Assembly (NCBI GenBank): GCA_038025085.1
Contig: CM076139.1
Coordinates: 45,178,807-45,242,806 of the forward strand
Direction: 5' to 3'
DNA: 64,000 bases
From: Tetragonia tetragonoides
Lineage: Eukaryota > Streptophyta > Magnoliopsida > Caryophyllales > Aizoaceae
How positions within the stretch are numbered: position 1 is the stretch's first letter; every line of letters begins with the position of its first letter. The notes beneath the pieces are model-generated. The model did not search any database. It worked only from the letters and a program-made list of their open reading frames with translations, and was not told where the DNA came from. The translations under genes and the position numbers were made by a program. Of this stretch, positions 1 to 12,300 are shown one piece after another.

Positions 1-1249
1 GAATTGAACTGAACTGAATTGAATTGATTTCTTTTTTTAACTTGATATTTAACCATTTAAAACTTATCTAAACACATTCAATTTTGCACTCATTTAAAAA
101 TGTGCTTTGAAATCTTTCTATTGGTGTAGATATCACCATACATTGATTTCAAAATAAAAAAATTGTTTGAATGTTAAGTTACTCGTGAACTGAATTGAAC
201 CAAATTTAAGTAAGAACAAAGCGTAAGTAATAATCTGGAAATTTGAAAGAGTGTAAAGTTGCATTATTTGTAGTCATAATAAATATTTAAATGGGTAAAA
301 TTACTGTTTCTGCATTAAAACAATGCTCATAAGAAAAATGAAGAAAACTTACCGGATAATAAAAAATGCCAAAGCACAATCTGGAAACAAATACAACGCA
401 TAGATAGCTTCATTGTGATCGACATGGAGGAGAATTATAAATAATAATAATAATAAATATTAAGTGTAAGAGGGTTGATTTATAGGTATAGATATACGTA
501 AAAAAAAGGTGGGATGCTTGTCCTTTGAATCTTTGATTGTACTGAAAGAATTGTGATTTTGACATACCATCTTATTGGGAAATAAGAAATATATACGTGG
601 CTGTATAGGCCTTCAATTTCTGCATTATTTTGCAAGTGATGTGCTAGGATTCAGAAGATTATGATGTTTTGCTTTTAGGTGCATTACTCAGTGTAATGTA
701 ATGAAGTGAAATCAGGCAAATGCATGACGTTTGTTTTTGAGTGCATAAGAGTCACAAAGGCAACACAGTTACACAAATGCATAAACAGGGGTGTTTGGAT
801 GCTGATTTGTGGAGTGATTTTTGGGATTTTCGATGTTTATCCAATTTATATACAGAATTGTTTAACGTAAATCTCATTTTACTGAACGCAAATTTTTTTG
901 TATCAATACTTCCCAAACTACCATTTTCATTTGCAAAGCACATTCCTTCTTCGTGTTCTTTTTCCACTCAAATCTCAATTTTATCAGTCCCGTAAAGAAA
1001 CCTAATTTACAACACCATAATTCATTTGATGTTGACAATTTTATTGACTAATTTAGGGTTTTTAACCATAAATTAACATATAAATAAACCTAAATTCCAA
1101 CCATTTTCCCATTAGCTATTGATTAGGGTTTATGGGTTGTTGCTTGAGCGGTGGCTGGATGGGGTGGGACGTGCTAGCTGGCGGCTTTAGAGTGGGGGCA
1201 TGGTGGTTAGGGAGTCGCGATGAGAGGGATGGAGAAAATGAGGGTCTGC

Positions 1250-1250
<1 letters not shown>
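1..1250. other. AT-rich intergenic DNA
   Basis: No gene recognised. The first ~230 bases are rich in GAACTGAATT-type words and resemble the inner part and right end of the Tourist-like MITE at 1977-2199, so a cut copy probably enters from the left edge of the window. Short frames here show no known domain. Confidence 0.4.

Positions 1251-1302
<52 letters not shown>
1251..1302. repeat. (GA)n microsatellite
   Basis: About 52 bases of uninterrupted GA dinucleotides, seen directly. Frames through it give Arg-Glu or Leu-Ser repeats and are not genes. Confidence 0.95.
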
Positions 1303-1304
<2 letters not shown>

Positions 1305-1360
1305 CGCATGGGGGTGGGTGGGGCGAACGTTGACGACTGACGAGGTAGGGATGATCAACA

Positions 1361-1507
1361 TTTTTTTTTTTTTTTTATATTGGTAAGGAGTCCACTAGGC
1401 GGGGAGAGAGGGGATAAATCCTCACTAGTGGTGATGGGGAGACTCGAACCCAGATCTTCTAGGAATTCGAGTGAGAAGCTTGCCATCTCGGCTAACTCCT
1501 CAACCCC
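1361..1507 (-). mobile_element. tRNA-derived SINE, minus strand
   Basis: Read on the - strand, a head near 1507 contains a box-A-like TAGCCGAGATGG. About 40 bases on is a box-B-like GGTTCGAGTCTCC. The element ends in a poly(A) tail, seen as T16 at 1361-1376 on the + strand. This order (tRNA-like pol III promoter, body, A tail) is that of plant SINEs. I see no clear target-site duplication, so the limits are approximate. Confidence 0.62.
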
Positions 1508-1976
1508 AGGTATAATTAAACATGAGTTGTAATGCCTTATTATATTTTGGAAATAAAATTATTACCTTTTTCAAAAAAAAAAAATAAAATTGTTGAACTT
1601 TGTTTATTCTACCGAATATTGTTGAAATTTGATGAAGTTTGTTAAAATTTGTTGAAATAAACAGAAATAAGTTTGGGAGAACCGACCCTCAATATTAGAC
1701 GCATTCGAAAGTTTTTATTTGAATTCTTTCCAATGACATAAGAACCACCCTGAATTTATTTTGGAATAAAAAGTTATTTGAATGATAGAGTTACACATAA
1801 ATTAAACAAAAATGAACTGAATTTTAGTGAAATTAAGTTGAAGTGAACAAAACCTAAACCAAAAACTGAGGATAGTGTAGGAAGGTATTCTAAATTTCTA
1901 ATGCCAAACTAGATGAAGTTAAAGTGCATAACTCCTTAAATAAGTGAAATTGACGGAATTAAACTGAATTGACTTA

Positions 1977-2199
1977 GGCTCTGTTTGATTCACCTTAATT
2001 TTACTTAAAGTCAGTTAAGTTCAGTCCAGTTCATGTGTAACTTTATCACTCATATAACTTTTTATTCCGAAATAATTTCATGATGATAATTATGTCACCG
2101 GAAAGATCTCAGAACATACTTTCAAATTGTCTAAAAAATTAATTCATTTCAGTTCAGTTCAGTTTGGATCAGTTTTATCCTAGTGAATAAAACGGTGCC
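1977..2199. mobile_element. Tourist-like MITE (PIF/Harbinger type)
   Basis: A 223-bp non-coding element with imperfect terminal inverted repeats. The left end is GGCTCTGTTTGATTCAC and the right end, inverted, is GGCACCGTTTTATTCAC. It is flanked by TTA on both sides (1974-1976 and 2200-2202). GGC...GCC termini with a TTA target duplication are the signature of Tourist/PIF-Harbinger MITEs. Relatives in this window lie at 40082-40337 and about 43465-43729. Confidence 0.72.
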
Positions 2200-2202
2200 T
2201 TA

Positions 2203-3209
2203 AGCTAAACTGGAAAAAAAAAAAAAAAAACCAAATTGAAAATGGAATCAACAAATCTAACTTATTAGATATTGCCCGGGTTGCAAAATTTTGTCGATGA
2301 ACATATGATTCAAGCAAGATTTTGTGAGTGAACTCAAATCCAACAAATGGTACTACTACTATTTGAGTTGATAAATGCCTTGTCTGTAACTGTATGATTG
2401 TGTGTACCATTATTCAAACTTCAAACCATCTTGAAAAGAATATCCAATGGAATCTTAGAATATCACCATTTGCTTACTAAACTTATATTCTAGTGATATC
2501 ATGCTAAACAAGATAAGCCCAAAAATTTGAGATTAAATTATAAGCTTTGAAATCTCAAATTCTAAACCAAAATCTAAAAAACCCATCACAAAAATTTCAA
2601 GCTCCATCTTTTGCAAAATCAATGGTGATCCTTCACATCACATAGGATACTTCATCTTTTCCAACTGTCCTGTAGAAAGTAGACTATAAAGACTGTTACT
2701 AACAACTATAGTTTTAACGGTATTGGTTGTTTAGGAATTTTTTTTTCTGGTTTAATACAAAGTATAGTGTATAGAGTTTATACTATTTTTTGTGTAAAGG
2801 CTTTTGGAAAATCTGAATCACTTTTGTCTTCCTCGTAATTCCAAAGGCATCCTTCCTCTCTCTCTCTCTCCTCTCTGTCTGAGTACTATTATTTTTTTGT
2901 CTGTAAGCTGTAACTCATCTGGGGCATTGAGCAACTACAAACTCAAAACCAAGACTCAATACTCATTGGGTCTCTCAAATTCATTTCACACATTTCACCC
3001 ACTTCATAAAAAATTTTAGTAGTAAACCCCAATTTCAAATTCAAATGCAGGTTTCTCTTTGTTGCCTTCTTAATCTCTCTCATCATCTCCCGCTTTGACC
3101 ACCTCGGCTAGGGTGTCACCACCATTGACCCACCATCCCACACTAAAAACCCAGAAAGCACAAACTTTTTGTTCATTGAGGCATTTTATCGAACACCTAC
3201 CATACTATT
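2203..3209. promoter_or_regulatory. Upstream region of the D6PK-like kinase
   Basis: About 1 kb of AT-rich DNA before the kinase start. A pyrimidine-rich CT tract at 2851-2880 resembles a plant 5' leader or Y-patch. I cannot fix a TATA box or transcription start. No coding sequence is seen. Confidence 0.35.
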
Positions 3210-5289
3210 ATGCTAGTTACTAATATGAATAAACCCAAGAAAGGAAAAAGTTCTGATCTTGAAACTGAATCATCTATTGCCAGTATTTTGCAAGATCTCA
3301 GCATCAAAAATAGTGATAGTGTTAGTGTGAGTGTGAGTCCATCTAGTAGCACTACATTGAATGGGAATGCCAATATGGGGTTGGCAGAAAATGGTGAGAG
3401 TGAGGAAAAGAGCAGTTTGAGTTCAGCAGCAAGTAATTTTAGCAATAGTGTAGATGGGAATGAGCCTAGTTTTAGGAGTTTTTGCCCAAATAAACCTCAC
3501 AAAGGCAATGACATTAGATGGGAGGCAATACAGTGTATAAAAGCTAGGGATGGTGAGTTGGGTTTGGCTCATTTTAGGCTTTTGAAGAAGTTGGGGTTTG
3601 GGGATATTGGGAGTGTTTATTTGGCTGAGCTTAGAGAGATGGGATGTTTGTTTGCTATGAAGGTGATGGATAAAGGGATGTTGGCTGGGAGGAAGAAGTT
3701 GTTGAGGGCTCAAACTGAGAGAGAAATTTTGGGTCTTTTGGATCACCCTTTTCTCCCTACCCTTTATTCGCATTTCGAGACCGATAAGTTCTCTTGCTTG
3801 CTAATGGAGTTCTGTAATGGTGGGGATCTTCACATTCTCCGGCAACGCCAACCCGGCAAGCATTTCTTGGAGCAAGCTGCAAGGTTTGTTGTTCCTGGTC
3901 ATTTTTACCTTTGGTTCTAGTTCTAGCAATATTGACAAGGAGCAAGCTTTGAGTAAAGAATTTAAAGAAACTTTGTTTGCATGATTATGATGAAAAGGCC
4001 TATATGGTAACTAATTCATGAAAATGAGCTTCAAATTGTGGCATTTGATATTGGTATTGATTTAGGGTGATTGGAATATAATGTATGCTCCTCTGCTTTG
4101 GGAGAGCACATCAAAATGTCACTTGATTGATGTGGGAGGATCAGTTTGTTTGATTGGTAATTAGTTTGAAATGTGGGGCTCTAGTGAAGTGATTTTTCAA
4201 TCTTCAGATTGTACTAAAACCCCCTATGAAAATCTTTCATGCTCTAAAATTTGGCCCTTGTCAAATGAGGGAAGTGAGTGGCATAAAATGGTCACTGACT
4301 TGACATGCTTGAAAGTTGACCCTTGTGCTGTTGTATTGCTACTGATAGATGTTACCCTTGACTTATTCCTATCAATTAGCCTGTTTAATGGATTAACTAT
4401 CAATTCTTTCAGGTTTTATGCTTCTGAGGTGCTCCTTGCCCTTGAATATCTACACATGATGGGTGTAGTGTATAGGGACTTGAAACCTGAGAACGTCTTG
4501 GTGCGGGAAGATGGACATATCATGCTCTCGGATTTCGACTTGTCATTAAGATGTTGTGTAAATCCTACCCTTGTCAAAGCCAGTAACCAGTCATCCTGTA
4601 CAAACTCTTCATACTGCATTGAACCCCGGTGTATTGACCCGTCTTGCAAGTTGCCTGTTTGTGTTGGGCCGTCTTGCTTGCAACCATCTTGCTTCAAGCC
4701 TCGGTTTTTCAACTCAAAATCTTCCAAGGTTAGAAGTGAGAGGTTTAATTTCACATTCTCAGACTCGCTGCCAGTGCTAATTGCAGAACCAACCACTGCC
4801 CGTTCTATGTCATTTGTTGGAACACATGAATACCTGGCCCCCGAAATAATAAGAGGTGATGGTCATGGGAGTGCAGTGGATTGGTGGACTTACGGAATTT
4901 TCTTGTATGAATTATTGCACGGAAAGACGCCATTTAAAGGGAATGGAAACCGTGAGACATTGTTCAATGTTGTTGGTCAGCCCCTCAAATTTCCAGAGGG
5001 CTCACCAGCGAGTTTTACAGCTAAGGATTTGATCCGAGGTTTGCTGGTGAAAGATCCACAAAAGAGATTGGGATACAAAAGAGGCGCGACAGAGATCAAA
5101 CAACACCCCTTCTTTCAAAGTGTTAATTGGGCTCTCATTCGTAGCAGTCTTCCTCCAGAGATTCCCAACCCGGTCGACCTTACAATGTTTAATCAAACAT
5201 CCAAAACATCTGCACCTCCTAATGAGAAGCATGGAGCTTCTGACTCAGATAGGTCTTCTGGTCCTTATTTAGATTTTGAATTTTTTTGA
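3210..5289 (+). CDS. AGC-VIII serine/threonine kinase, D6PK-like
   Basis: Two exons, 3210-3883 and 4413-5289. The intron starts AAG|GTTTGT, ends TTTCAG| and joins in frame, giving 516 residues. An acidic, Ser-rich N-terminus (1-105) precedes the kinase domain. Visible are the glycine loop [10 protein letters not shown] (~128-137), Lys151 in [12 protein letters not shown] (245-252), DFD instead of DFG (265-267) and GTHEYLAPE (361-369). DFD and the long insert before GTHEYLAPE define the plant AGC-VIII group. The insert holds repeated Cys-Pro words (C-I-E-P-R-C type, ~293-320) typical of the D6PK/KIPK/PK5 branch. Members phosphorylate PIN auxin exporters at the plasma membrane, so a role in auxin transport is inferred. 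ATG 3225 is a possible alternative start. The third loop position is Phe where relatives usually have Cys or Gly. Confidence 0.93.
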
Positions 5290-6412
5290 TGATTACTTTA
5301 GTTTGGGATAGTCTTAGATTAGCTAGGAATGTTAGGATTATAAATGCCATTTGTGTATCAATTTCTTCAATCAAATGAGGTTTCTTCCTGCATCTTAAGG
5401 TTTCGTGGCTCGTTCTGGTTCAAATCATGTGCTTTCTGGGGGAAACTGTGATGGATGATACAGGGTGGCGGATGTATTCTTTGCATTGAGGATTCAAGTG
5501 AACCCACTTGAACTGAATTTTGACTCCGCCACTGATGATACATGAGTTTTTATTCTTTTTCAGTCTACTTAAAAATGCCACAGCAAAAGATGCTCACCTT
5601 TTAGTGATCAGTCTTTCAATTCCCAGCTGTCTCAAGCCATTGACATAAAGAGATTAAAGATCCCCCTTTGTGGCCCTTAAATGGTGGGTCTTAAACCTCT
5701 TTTTATGTGGGTTCTTGTTCAAGGTCACGATTTGCCTGTAACTTGAAGTGGCCCCAAAATACCCTTTTGCCAGTGTAAAACACTTTAGGGAGAAATATTG
5801 AAATGGACTTCTCATAATGAAAATTCCATGTAAAAGTCTGCTCTTTTTTTGTCTTTTGTCTTTTGCATTTTGCTTTTGCTTATTTGGGAGGTTGTGCTCC
5901 CATGATCTAGTTCAATAAGTAGCTTACTTTTGTTTACAATTAGCAATCATTTTGTTGAAGTATAAGGCACTAATGAATAATGATCACTCCTTTTCCCTTT
6001 CCCTTGCTAATAATAAGGATACATCTGTTTCTTGTTGTAACCATGCTGCCATGCACATCGTTACTGTGACTGAAGTTTATTAGTTGCCTCTACTGGTATC
6101 CCATGTCACTGGATGCTCGTGTATCCATTGCGATCGCATGTTTCATCTCCATAGTTCTGGGTGCAGGATGACATGTGACATTAGATGTAGGGTGTGTTAG
6201 ATTCTACTTGATTTAGAAATGTGGTTTCTCTCACATATTACTATTCTTTTCAGTTTAATTGGTTCATTTAAATTTAGTGGACATGAACACACTCGTATTT
6301 AGTTGCTTTTCTCCTCAACTCTGATGAATGGAAGTTTATTACTTCATGACAAGTTGTATCATTGAAAATTAAGTAGGTTACTGGCTTACTGCCATCTAAT
6401 GAGGTCAAAACT

Positions 6413-6596
6413 CCTGAAACCACCAGCTAGAATTAAGCAATTTGATCGAACCCAATCCGAAAGTTGTGAGACAACATTTGCCAAATCTGTTGGGTAACCC
6501 TAATCCGAACCCGACCCAACATTAACCCGACCCGAACCCAACTCACCCGACCCGTTTGTCAGGTCTACCTGAAACCAGCTAGAATTAAGCAATTTG
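6413..6596. repeat. hAT-like scrap between ~30-bp direct repeats
   Basis: The words CCTGAAACC...AATTTGA occur at 6413-6445 and 6568-6596. Between them lie about 120 bases of degenerate CCCGAACC repeats ending CCCGTTTGTCAGGTCTA, matching the right end of the hAT-like element at 20056-20692. The ~30-bp flanking duplication is longer than a normal hAT target duplication. Confidence 0.5.
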
Positions 6597-7561
6597 AGCT
6601 AATAAGATTCTTTGACTTGATCCAAGTTCAGTCAAAGATTATTTCTTTGGGGCCAAAAATATGCAACTCGAGCTGGCCTGATTGGAATCTTGTTATGCTG
6701 CTGATTGGGATGATTATTATCAACTGATAATATGATATCCAGAATTGTCAGGACATAGATCTGTCATCACATAACGAAAAATCCCAGTTCAATATCATTT
6801 CCACTATTTTTCAGTTTTTTTTTTGGTTGGCTTTATGTTTATTTTCAGAGTGTGGGCTCTTAAAAACGGACCATTCCCATGTTTAAAACTCTTGTCGCTT
6901 TCTTGATTCAACTTTTCTTGTGAGACCGCTGTTTGTATTGGAGCAACAGAAAGTCACAGACCCAGATATTCCCAAGGACTTTATCTGAATTTGAACAACG
7001 TGTAAACGATTATTTTGATCTCAACAACTAGCCATGGAAAAAGCAACGTTCCAATCAAACCACCAATTCTAGTTGCACATCTTTTCATTTTTATTTTATT
7101 TTTTCAAATTTTTGCATAAAACTCTTCCCTTGGTCTATTGCTATTTGCTTTCTGCCATTTCTGTGTTCCTGTAAGTCCTGTAACTGTAGAAGTGAGTGGT
7201 AGTAATGTATATATTCATAAAGGAGATGAAACTTTTCACTTTGGTTGTTTGGGGGGTTTGGTTTGGTGTAATTCTAATATAAGTACTTAAATAGCTAAAT
7301 GTCTCCAACCTTTAAAGCTGCATCAAGTTAGCGCGCTTAATTTCTTGAGCAAAATATTGAACTTTAGAAGAATATAGTCTTACTTGAAAGGCGAAAAGAT
7401 TGAGAGATTTTACCGAGCTTACGACTTGTTTGGAAGTTGGAGAACGGAGGGAAATGAGGGAGAAATAAAAAAATTTCATCTTTTTGTAAGTTCATCAAAA
7501 GAGGGGAATCGAGGAGTTTTTTTTTTTAATTTTAAGTAAGACCCTGCGGCATCCCTTAATT

Positions 7562-7817
7562 CCTATAGAAGTTACAATAATAGATTTTGCTGACACTAGG
7601 GATCACTTTTTTGTTTTTGAGAAGCAGACTTAAGATCACTTGACTGCTGGACTTCTATATAGGGTCTTCTAAGGGAGTGTGCCTCACTAACATTCAACAT
7701 CAAAGGATCGACCTCTAATTAAATGCTCTTTATAATTAGAGACTTTTTAAGCGTTATATTGAATCTCATAACTTTTGAGTAATATTTAAAAAAAAACAAA
7801 CCCAATTGCATACCCTG

Positions 7818-7856
<39 letters not shown>

Positions 7857-7970
7857 GTTTGGATAAAGAGATAACCCCAATTGACGCTTTTGTTTGAAAT
7901 ATACAAAATTTGAAATAAGACGAGAATAAATTATCAGAAATTTTGTACTTGAGGCTCTTCACTCAAGTCT
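7562..7970. repeat. Dispersed repeat R1, copy 1
   Basis: About 400 bases align by eye, with many substitutions, to 22652-23014. Shared words include ATAGAAGTTACAA, AACATTCAACAT, AATTAGAGACT, AGATAACCCCAATTGAC and TTTTGTACTTGAGGCTCTTC. The copy is split by a poly(T) tract. Type unknown; no coding or terminal repeat seen. Confidence 0.6.
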
Positions 7971-8212
7971 TAGGTAATGATAAAAACAGAAGGGGGAATC
8001 ACCAGATTACATAACCAAATACATAGTGCCTTCAGTCACACTAAACATCCGATGATCCAGCCCCTTGGATAACATAATTAGAGAGAACCCACAAGAAGAA
8101 AGGGAATCCACTTTACTTCAAATCAAATCCTCAAGAATAGGATCTTTAGAGCAGTCCTCTCCGTACTGCCACAGTAGGGCAGTAAGGCTGCATATATACT
8201 TCTAGCTACCCC

Positions 8213-9526
8213 TTATCCTACCCTGTGCAAGAGCCTTGTGAGAAAATTTGGATTTTGTACTCTGCTATACCTTTGAGCTGCTGAAACGAACTTTGGGCTG
8301 GAAAGGTCTAATTTCCGAGGCACATCCAGTATCCACCAAACACCAATTATGCCAAATAAGTTACTCAAGCCAATTATATTCACTAACCTCACTGCCACCA
8401 AACCATCTTGTGACACCAGTTACCACTTACCAGTTACTACCCATAAGGCCTCCTTTTCTGCAACAATTTTGTGATTACCAGTCCAGAACTCCAGTCGCAC
8501 CAAGAACATGGCTATTGCTAGAATTTTAGGGTTCATTGCCCTAGGATCATTGTAATTAGGGATCCATTTCCTAGCTTTTGTTCGGTAATTGTCTAGGTCA
8601 TTTGTACATGTTTTAACCTCTATATGGCTTGTGTTTGTTTTCATTTTACTTTCTACCATGCTTATGTATGTTAGATTTGTTATATTATGTTTATCCTTGG
8701 TTTACAATTCTACTACTACCAAGTACCACCATATCTACTATTCTACTACCACAAGCAACAACCTCCTGGTCTGCTTTTCTAGAGCAGTTATCTTGGTGAT
8801 GCACAATATTCAGTAATTTTGATCTTTGCAAACATGCATTCACCAGGATCAACTGTGATGGCTGTTAGTTTGGTTATAGTAGGAAAAAGATGTCTCAATA
8901 TCCTCGATACGAGACAACAATGTCAGCTTATCATTCAGTAGTTAGTTGCTACTGTTGTGGGAACTTCTCAAGTTATGAGTTCTATTGTATCCACCCCACA
9001 CTAGTTTCAGCTATCATCCTAAAATCCATTCCACACTAATTTCAGCTACTAACATCTCTCAAAAACTCAAATCCCTTATTCTAGTAAAATTATCAACCAA
9101 GATACATGGTCTTGTACTATATAATATCCAAAACAACATAAAAACAAAAATAAGATAAAACTGGGACAATCAAGAAACTACCAAAGATGGGTAGTATGGT
9201 GGATTGTGGTTCTTGATTATAAAACCACTTAACTTCTTTATTTCTTGAACTAAATCTTTATACCAAGGGCAGTCACCAAAAGTGGAAATTTACCCAAATT
9301 CATACCAAATGAATTACTAAAAGTATGTTAACTGTTAACTCATGCATTTATTCAAATCAATGAACAAAGAACAATTATAAGCATTTAGTAGCAAAAACGC
9401 AATAATATCCAACTGGGTCTTATCACTCTTTATACAACAAAAACAGAAATACAACGTTTTCATGGTGCATATTCATAAGAATTTGAATAATATATAACTA
9501 ATCATGAAATTCACTCACTGACACAC
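8213..9526. other. No recognised gene; MAPK intron remains at right
   Basis: 8213-8820 has open frames without known domains. The part from about 9090 rightwards resembles the intron downstream of exon 2 in the MAPK pseudogene (compare CAACCAAGATACATG near 9097 and 49038). A ~33-bp stretch ending MAPK exon 2 is repeated at ~9456-9487 and ~9525-9556. Confidence 0.45.
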
Positions 9527-10116
9527 GTTTTCATGGTGCATATTCATAAGAATTTTGATCTCTCTTAAAGTCTGCTTAGCAATCACTGTATCATCAAACG
9601 CCTTAGCAGTTAGCAATCTTCTTGATTGCTACGTTCTGTGTCGTCTCGAAATTGAAAGCCGAACTACACCATAAAATATAAAATTAAAAAATACCCATCA
9701 ACCCAAATCATATCTCCATCAAAACCCACCAAGTAATTAGAAAGATAAAATTAGAGGAGAGAGAAAAAATAAGTATACCAGACAAAGCCAAAAGTGCCTC
9801 TGCCAATAACGGGCTTAACAGGGAGGTAATATTTAGTAGTGACTTCAAAGAGAGTGCCAAAAATGTCGTATTTCACAAACTTTTTTCCATGACTGAGTGT
9901 ATATGAAACAATTTGCTGTGTTGTTGGTTGTGTTCTTGGTTGTTGCTGAGATGGGTCAGCTGTTGTGGTTGTGGTTATGGTTTTGGTTATGGATTTGGTT
10001 GTGGTTGTTGATTTGGTTGGGGTTGTGTTTGCGTTTGTTTTTTTGGTTGCGATTGTAGTTGTGTTTGTGGTTGTGGTTTCGGTTGCTATTGCCGGAGAAA
10101 GTTGATTGACCTCCAT
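9527..10116 (-). pseudogene. MAPK-like 5' fragment (exons 1 and 2 only)
   Basis: Exon 1 (10116-9779) starts at ATG 10116. It encodes a Thr-rich leader, then the MAPK N-lobe entry (KYDIFGTLFEV...) and the glycine loop IGRGTFGFV, ending at a TG|GTATAC donor. Exon 2 (9663-9527) encodes NVAIKKIAN, with the ATP-binding Lys, and TLREIKILMNMHHEN. Between them is a 7-base tandem duplication (TGCTAAC/TGCTAAG type), which shifts the frame and makes a stop in exon 2. Exons 3-6 are absent. The fragment matches the start of the pseudogene at 46342-49607, so it is a truncated duplicate. Its intact exon 1 shows what the family's N-terminus looked like. Confidence 0.78.
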
Positions 10117-10279
10117 TTTTTATTTTGCCGGAGAAGTTTGTTGTTTTGATGGCAAGAGATTGTGTAATAAAACCAAGGGATGTTGATTGCTGGCTTCTTA
10201 TATAGATGTTCTGACTGGCACGCTTAAATCTTGAGCGAAGAATATGTTGAGTGTTTTTTTTTTTTTTTTTTTTGGGTTA

Positions 10280-10794
10280 CTTATTTTTTTTTGAACAAAC
10301 GGCGATGTTATATATATGCGCACTAATTTACAACAAAATTACACGGAAATTATTTAGTTACAAGGCGATTATAAGTGACTCCGATTATATCTAAAAAAAG
10401 TGGGCGGGTCATACAACAAAGAGGTAGCCTGCTTAGTTTCCCGTACATAAAGTGCTAGTCGATCTGCTGCTTGATTTGCTTCACGGTAGATATGTACAAG
10501 AGTAACCGACCACCGCTATTTAAGTAAGTGCCTGCAATCAAGAATTAAAACATGGTAATGTCCAGGATAGTGAAATTTACAAGTTATCATATTGAGTGCA
10601 AGTAAGGAATTAGACTGTATTTTTAAGATTGTAACTGTAAAGTCCATGCTATACTTAAGGCCTAGTGGATGGCAAGAAGTTTCATATGGGTATTCGTAGA
10701 ATGTTTTCTATAGAGTATAAAGGCAAAATGCCATTTTCCTTGTGGACTTCTAAATACGTCGGCTTCTCCACCTTCCCCTGGATTAGGAGAAGCA
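10280..10794 (-). mobile_element. LINE remnant, 3' part (RNase H end)
   Basis: Read on the - strand, this continues a plant non-LTR retrotransposon RNase H (RVT_3) domain: FSNPGEGGEAD near the start, then YSMDFTVTILKIQSNSLLAL and LVHIYREANQAADRLAL. It carries at least one stop. An A-rich 3' end lies around 10255-10290. The upstream half of the same domain is at 20922-21625, on the far side of the CACTA element, so this is one LINE cut in two. Confidence 0.75.
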
Positions 10795-10812
10795 CACTAC
10801 TACAAAAAGAAG

Positions 10813-11215
10813 CTTTGCCAACACTGCTAAAGTGTTGTATTTAGGCCTAAAAATGTCGCCTTAAGGTATAGGCGACACTTTTGCAAGTGTCACAGTAACT
10901 AATGTCGCCTTAGATAAAAACCAACACTTTTCCAAAAAATAGCGAACACTTTGAATAAGTGTTGCTTCTCTTTGGCAATGCCAACACTTTTTCAAGGCGA
11001 CACTTTTACTAGTAAAAGGTGATATTTTCTTTTTTTTTTAGCAAACTAAGACAACTCTTTTAAACGCTAAGAGCGACACTTTTTTAATTTTCAGCCAAAT
11101 TAATCCAACACTTTTTCCTATCAAATACAACACTTTTGATGAAAAATATTCAACATTTTCTTTTATGAAAGCCAACACTTTCTCTCAATTTCTGATACTT
11201 TTGCTGTTGATTGTT
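10813..11215. repeat. CACTA left subterminal repeats
   Basis: At least ten copies of a ~10-base word (CGACACTTTT, CCAACACTTT and the inverted AAGTGTTG) lie within 400 bases of the left terminus. In En/Spm such words bind the TNPA-type protein; that role is inferred here. Confidence 0.82.
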
Positions 11216-11661
11216 CTCTAGTTTCATCCAAGTTGAATGCAAACATAAAGCTGCTGAATATGTGTCCTCTTCATTGATATAAAATATAATCGTTCTTCCA
11301 ATCCAAAAAAATGCTTATAGCATTAGTTACAATGGTCCAAAATAACTGGCATGTTAATTACAGTAAGATGTTTACTGTAAACTCCAAAAGAAACAAGTTA
11401 CCAATAATTACAACCTCCAAATATAGTCAAATGTATATATATATATAAGTCCAACAGCAAAAGGTACTTATGCATAGCCGGCAATTTCATCTGATCATTT
11501 CCGCATATCTATCACCAACCAAAATGTGCAACACCACCAAAATATAACCTGATACATGAAAACAATTGAGGATATTGTTAACCTTAATTTTGCTCAAGTT
11601 GCCACAATTTTTTTTTTACAGCAAACGCAAACTAAAGAACAACAAAATCATATATATTAAA

Positions 11662-12300
11662 CTAATAAGAACAGGGGGACAACTGGTTACGGAGGAAATT
11701 CATTACTCTCAGAGATGAATTTGTCTGTGAGTATGGGTCTGTGCAAAGAGCTAATGAACTGTGGTTGATTGGAACAAGGGTAAGTTCAATATGTCTAAAA
11801 CTTATAACTTTTTTAGACATAAAGGGAGGATCCAGAAAAGCTATAACACCATATGGGATAGTATGGCAGTGCCAAGACACTGTGCTATTGCTCAAATGGC
11901 TGTGAATAACTGCTTGGCAACTGTGGACAACCTGTGTAAAAGAGGACGGGCTATGGTGAATAGACGTATCCTTTGTAAACAGGCTACTAAATCCGTGAAG
12001 CACTTGCTGTTTGAGTGTTCTTACTCAAAGCAGGTTTAGAATGATATTTTGGGCTGGATGGGCATTAACAGGAGGCCCTTAGGTCTGAATAGTGAGCTCA
12101 GGTGGTTTACCAGGTAAGTTAAGGGAAAGCAATGCAAGCAAAGGGTGAAACGGGCTGCTTTGGTGGCTACAATCTATTTCCTGTGGACTGAGAGGAATCA
12201 TAGGATCTTCAGTGATCATGCAAGATCCCCTGCTCAGATTATTGATATGATCCAACTTTGTGTACATGTGAGGTATACTGATTTCTGTAAATGAGGTATA
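11662..12300 (+). pseudogene. LINE fragment: zf-RVT domain and C-terminus
   Basis: The + strand encodes a reverse-transcriptase zinc-binding (zf-RVT) domain: WDSMAVPRHCAIAQMAVNNCLAT, then DNLCKRGRAMV and SVKHLLFECSYSKQV. A tail in another frame (ALVATIYFLWTERNHRIF, to a stop near 12292) is typical of plant LINE ORF2 ends. Frame changes and stops separate the parts. It lies inside the CACTA element and was inserted or captured there. Confidence 0.7.

Larger units (their letters stand above)
5290..8212. other. Intergenic DNA with old repeats, no gene
   Basis: The first few hundred bases are the probable 3' UTR of the kinase. Then come a hAT-like scrap (6446-6567), an unclassified dispersed repeat (7562-7970) and a T tract (~7820-7853). 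A stretch at 7417-7490 resembles 21622-21690. No frame with a recognisable domain. Confidence 0.5.

Noticed and set aside
4500..4550. DFD instead of DFG as a sign of a dead kinase
   Set aside because: DFD is normal in the plant AGC-VIII group and fits an active D6PK-like enzyme.
4416..4796. Open frame antisense to kinase exon 2
   Set aside because: Shadow of the Cys/Pro-rich kinase insert; no domain and codon use follows the sense gene.
8165..8816. Possible gene or SINE (TAAGGCTGCATATATACTTC and nearby frames)
   Set aside because: Only a vague likeness to a common plant dispersed repeat, with no terminal repeats, A tail or protein domain; not called.
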